Source of the DNA: an uncultured Formosa sp.
GTDB taxonomy: Bacteria > Bacteroidota > Bacteroidia > Flavobacteriales > Flavobacteriaceae
Reading direction: 5' to 3'
Length of the DNA stretch: 64,000 bases
NCBI GenBank assembly: GCA_913052445.1
Contig: CAJXDP010000001.1
Location: 123,791-187,790, forward strand
Shown here in pieces: positions 60,390 to 64,000 of the stretch. The translations under genes and the position numbers were made by a program. Each line of letters starts with the position of its first letter. Position 1 is the stretch's first letter. The notes under the pieces are model-generated. The model did no database searches. It was not told where the DNA came from and was given only the letters and a program-made list of their open reading frames with translations.

Positions 60390-61364
60390 TTATTTTGTAC
60401 AATCAGCTGGAATACTTTCTTCTGCCATAAAATCCGCACATGTATTACAAATTAAGCTTTTGAAGAAACATGCAACCCTGTTAATTCTAAAGTCAATGTC
60501 ACTTTTAGACCTATAAATATCATGACCCCCATTAGGGACAATAGTTAAGTCGTTACATATTCCAGCTTCAGTAAGAATTTTATGAATTGGTCTTGACCCC
60601 AAACCTGTCATTATATTTTTTCCAATAGGAACTGTCGTGTCGAGGTCCCCATGGAATGAAATAGTAGGAATTAAATCTCCTGAACTAAAAACAACAGGTG
60701 GGATTGCACCCATGAAATTGTAAATGCCTTTAATGGTAAAAATTTCATTTAGACTATTATCAGAAGATTGTAAGGGGCCCAATTCTGATTCAAATAGAGG
60801 GACTATTTGATTCCATTCTCCCTGACTCGCATAGCTAGTTGATAATGAGGTGATCGCGCCAGCGCTAGAACCTCCAATAAAAATCCATGAAGTATCAATT
60901 TTCAGTTTTTCTATTTGAGTAGCAATATAACTGAGCGCTGAATTAGCATCTTGCTGCGCCCTGTAAGCTGCTTTTTGAACCCCACCAAAATCTTCACTAT
61001 CATAACCTAGGCGATAGCTTATTGTGGCCACTACAAACCCTCTTTTAGATAGCTCTACAGAGTGATAGGTCATTCTTTGTCTGTTCCCGCCTGTAAAACC
61101 ACCTCCGTGAATAAGAAGTATAAAGGGGCGCTTTTCTGCAATATCTATATCAGTATTTGGAAAATATATATCCATTTTCAAGTTTTGTGAGTATCCTCTG
61201 TAATCAGTGGCCTCTCCGTAGGTGATATTTTTAAGAGAATCAATTTGGTTATTTGAAAAATATTCATCGTTTGTAAAACGTAGTTCCGGAGTGCATATTT
61301 GTGCTGAGGCGTATTGAATAGTCAGTAATACGTATGAAATGTATAATAGCTTATTGTAATTCAT
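60390..61364 (-). CDS. Secreted alpha/beta hydrolase, carboxylesterase type
   Basis: Signal peptide MNYNKLLYISYVLLTIQYASAQ; oxyanion motif 'LLIHGGGFTGGNRQ', nucleophile elbow 'FIGGSSAGAI', 'ISFHGDLDTTVPIG', 'PNGGHDIY'. Confidence 0.9.
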   Translation of the reverse strand: MNYNKLLYISYVLLTIQYASAQICTPELRFTNDEYFSNNQIDSLKNITYGEATDYRGYSQNLKMDIYFPNTDIDIAEKRPFILLIHGGGFTGGNRQRMTYHSVELSKRGFVVATISYRLGYDSEDFGGVQKAAYRAQQDANSALSYIATQIEKLKIDTSWIFIGGSSAGAITSLSTSYASQGEWNQIVPLFESELGPLQSSDNSLNEIFTIKGIYNFMGAIPPVVFSSGDLIPTISFHGDLDTTVPIGKNIMTGLGSRPIHKILTEAGICNDLTIVPNGGHDIYRSKSDIDFRINRVACFFKSLICNTCADFMAEESIPADCTK

Positions 61365-61410
61365 GTAATTTATTTTTTTGATAATTTAATATTAATCTAA
61401 GATATTAATT

Positions 61411-62478
61411 TTATAAATTATTTTGCTGTAAATAACCTACTAATAATGCCACATAATAATTATAACTTTCAATTCCCTTTTTTTGATTGTTAGCTATTAG
61501 AAAACTGCTATAAACTCTTTTAATAAGTGGTTCTAATGGGTTATTGTAAGCCTTCCAAAACTCTGAAGTTTCTTTAAATTTCTTTAAGATTCCAGGGTGT
61601 ATTAATCCTACTGTATTATTATAACAATCGATGTCTCTTCGACTTAATTCAATTAAACAATATCGTAATGCAAACGCATAACCTGCATATTTATAATAAA
61701 GGTCATTATTGTGAATACAGGCTAGAAATCCAATAAAATTTGCTTCATTTTCTGCAGCGTAGCCCAATTGGTGGGCTTGTTCATGTGCAATCGTTGTTAT
61801 CATGCTTGATTTTGGCATGATACTGTTAACTTGTGCTTCTAGAGTAAATGGATTGAGATAGCCGCCAAAGCCCATATAGGTCAAAGGCGTGCTAAATAGT
61901 GACTTTTTAGTATTTTTTCCTGGATGAATAAAATTAGGATACTCACTTTCTAGTTGTCTAAATCCCTGTTGACTTAGAATAACCATTTCATTAAACGAAT
62001 AAGGGGTATCGATTTTTTGAAACGAATCATTGGCAATACTTAAGTGCAGGCTATTAGTTTTTGATACAAGCTTACTCGTGATTATTTTTAGTTCCTTTGT
62101 TGTGTAAGTTGTTTTAAGATTCAAAGTTACATGTAAAGAGTCGCGGTAGTAATTAAGCCCCCAACAAAAGTGAAATAAGAAATATACAACGGATAATGAT
62201 GTTAAAATATCCAATACAAAAACTTTAGGCTGAGTTCTAACGCGCTTCCAGTTCATGATAATCCACTTAGTCATGTAAATGATTGCTGCTATGTACAACA
62301 AATCCCCTAACGATACAGGACTCCATTTGAAAGAAGTATTTAACAGCTTTGAAATAATAGGGTAGAGCCCTTTACTATAATACTGCTCCACAAAACCGGA
62401 GTTATTTTTTAATAAAAATAACCCAATGTACTGGAATAAAAGACTTAAAGTAATTAGGTATTTTAGTTTTTTAGTCAC
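61411..62478 (-). CDS. DUF3810 domain-containing membrane protein with HExxH-type motif
   Basis: 'MITTIAHEQAHQLGYAAENEANFIGFLAC', 'YSKGLYPIISKLLN', 'GYLNPFTLEAQVN'. GTG at 62476-62478 preferred; the track start at 62715 overlaps pepD antisense. Confidence 0.88.
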   Translation of the reverse strand: MTKKLKYLITLSLLFQYIGLFLLKNNSGFVEQYYSKGLYPIISKLLNTSFKWSPVSLGDLLYIAAIIYMTKWIIMNWKRVRTQPKVFVLDILTSLSVVYFLFHFCWGLNYYRDSLHVTLNLKTTYTTKELKIITSKLVSKTNSLHLSIANDSFQKIDTPYSFNEMVILSQQGFRQLESEYPNFIHPGKNTKKSLFSTPLTYMGFGGYLNPFTLEAQVNSIMPKSSMITTIAHEQAHQLGYAAENEANFIGFLACIHNNDLYYKYAGYAFALRYCLIELSRRDIDCYNNTVGLIHPGILKKFKETSEFWKAYNNPLEPLIKRVYSSFLIANNQKKGIESYNYYVALLVGYLQQNNL

Positions 62479-62521
62479 TCTCAAATGTAATAATTTTAAT
62501 TTATGAATGGGAAGTAATACG

Positions 62522-62529
62522 TACCTTTG
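62522..62529 (+). promoter_or_regulatory. -7-like box TACCTTTG upstream of pepD
   Basis: TAnnTTTG match 13 nt before ATG 62543. Confidence 0.45.
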
Positions 62530-62542
62530 TACAATAAAAAAC

Positions 62543-64000
62543 ATGTCTATTATGAGTACAGAAATACGCCAGTTAGAACCCAGAGAGGTTTGGAATAAGT
62601 TTGCCGATTTAAATGCAGTTCCTCGTCCTTCTAAAAAAGAAGAACGCGTGATCGCTTTTATGAAAGATTTTGGAGCGTCCTTAAGTTTGGAGGTAATTGA
62701 AGATTCAGTAGGCAATGTGATTATTAAGAAACCGGCTACAGTTGGGATGGAAGACCGTAAGCCGATTGTAATGCAATCACATTTGGATATGGTACATCAA
62801 AAAAACAACGATACTAATTTTGATTTCCTGACTCAAGGAATTGAGATGCATGTTGTAGGCGACTGGGTAAAAGCTAATGGAACAACATTAGGAGCTGATA
62901 ATGGTTTGGGCGTTGCTACTATTATGGCAGTGTTAGAAAGTAATGATATTTCGCATCCATCTATCGAAGCCTTGTTTACAATAGACGAAGAGACAGGAAT
63001 GACAGGAGCTATGGGGCTTAAAGGTGGGCTTTTAAACGGAGCTATTTTATTAAACCTAGACACTGAAGAAGACAATGAAATTGGAGTTGGTTGTGCTGGA
63101 GGTATAGATGTTACAGCTAAAAGAGATTACAATGAAGAATCTACTCCGGAAACTAAAATTGGATATAAAATTGAAGTTAATGGACTTCAAGGTGGGCATT
63201 CAGGAATGGATATTCATAAAGGGCTTGGAAATGCCAATAAGATAATGAATCGGATACTTTTTGATGGTTTTGAAAACTACGGATTGCGAATAACTGAGAT
63301 TGACGGGGGAAGTCTTAGAAATGCCATTCCTAGAGAAAGTTTTGCTGTTGTTGCAATTGATGTTGTTCATGAAGTTGATTTCTTATACAATGTTGGAGAA
63401 TTCATTAGATCCATACAAACAGAACTCAAATCCATAGAGCCATACTTAGCGATTAGTTTGACCAAGGTAGATACTCCAGAGTTGATTATGGATTTAGGCG
63501 TTCAAGAGGGGCTTACGCGTGCACTTTATGCTGCATGGAATGGTGTTTATAAAATGAGTCCTGATATTGAAGGCTTGGTAGAAACATCAAATAATATAGC
63601 GCGTGTAGTTGTAAAAGATGGTCATATTAAAATTGGTTGTCTAACAAGGTCTTCTGTAGAGTCTACAAAAAAAGATTTAGCTTTGACTTTAAGATCGACT
63701 TTTGAATTAACAGGTTGCGAGGTTACAATGTCTGGTGATTATCCAGGTTGGGCTCCGGATATGGATTCTTCAATATTAAAAGTATTGACAGGTTTATACG
63801 AAACAATGTATAGTGAAAAGCCGCATGTAGCAGCTTGTCATGCTGGCTTAGAATGTGGTATTTTAGGAACTAATTATCCAGAGATGGAGATGATTAGTTT
63901 TGGACCTAATATAAAGGGAGCACATTCGCCAGATGAACGAGTACAAATATCGTCCGTTAATAAATTCTGGAGGTTTCTGTTAGAGATTTTAAAAAATATC
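62543..64000 (+). CDS. pepD: Aminoacyl-histidine dipeptidase / beta-Ala-His dipeptidase (truncated by the window end)
   Basis: Open frame from ATG 62543 (MSIMSTEIRQLEPREVWNKFADLNAVPRPSKKEERVIAFMKDFG) with 'KPIVMQSHLDMVHQKN', 'GTTLGADNGLGVATIMAVLE', 'FTIDEETGMTGA', 'HAGLECGIL'. Not in the track because it has no stop in the window. Confidence 0.95.
   Translation, partial: MSIMSTEIRQLEPREVWNKFADLNAVPRPSKKEERVIAFMKDFGASLSLEVIEDSVGNVIIKKPATVGMEDRKPIVMQSHLDMVHQKNNDTNFDFLTQGIEMHVVGDWVKANGTTLGADNGLGVATIMAVLESNDISHPSIEALFTIDEETGMTGAMGLKGGLLNGAILLNLDTEEDNEIGVGCAGGIDVTAKRDYNEESTPETKIGYKIEVNGLQGGHSGMDIHKGLGNANKIMNRILFDGFENYGLRITEIDGGSLRNAIPRESFAVVAIDVVHEVDFLYNVGEFIRSIQTELKSIEPYLAISLTKVDTPELIMDLGVQEGLTRALYAAWNGVYKMSPDIEGLVETSNNIARVVVKDGHIKIGCLTRSSVESTKKDLALTLRSTFELTGCEVTMSGDYPGWAPDMDSSILKVLTGLYETMYSEKPHVAACHAGLECGILGTNYPEMEMISFGPNIKGAHSPDERVQISSVNKFWRFLLEILKNI

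Noticed and set aside
61389-61409. Direct repeat ATATTAAT-5 nt-ATATTAAT upstream of the esterase gene
   Set aside because: Short and AT-only in a very AT-rich spacer; could occur by chance, so not called as an operator.
62833-63075. 80-aa minus-strand ORF
   Set aside because: Antisense to the truncated pepD gene, which is strongly supported.

Overview
The window is about 64 kb of AT-rich chromosome from a member of the Bacteroidota, most likely a marine Flavobacteriaceae. Evidence is the gene content (DUF4252, DUF5606, PorV/PorQ, DUF3810, OstA-like, T9SS sorting tail) and TAnnTTTG-type promoter boxes. It is almost fully coding, with about 60 genes. I saw no rRNA, tRNA, CRISPR array, transposase or prophage. 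Most of it is housekeeping: purB, dapD, ruvX, def, secA, lptB, tatC, kdsD, recQ, pyrG, yidC, mnmA, mazG, aroE, purA, a fur-like gene, relA/spoT, partial rmuC and partial pepD. A small envelope-polysaccharide cluster (GT4, GT2, LPS-kinase-like, Stealth, TupA-like) lies at 4.9-9.9 kb. The strongest discovery candidate is at 59.2-60.36 kb (minus). It encodes a secreted alpha/beta hydrolase that aligns by eye along its length with IsPETase-type polyester hydrolases (GFTA, GWSMGGGG, ENDPIAP, GNHSVAN) and carries a C-terminal T9SS sorting domain. Its signal peptide has no in-frame ATG/GTG/TTG start. A second secreted carboxylesterase lies about 30 bp upstream, and an LpqC/PHB-depolymerase-like lipoprotein esterase is at 16.4 kb. 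Other points of interest: tandem DUF368 (PopT-type) proteins, a methyltransferase-family protein apparently missing its SAM-binding core, a cyclophilin-FKBP fusion, two degenerate amidohydrolase domains beside an intact one, candidate leaderless genes, and a near-perfect inverted repeat inside a coding region next to a terminator.
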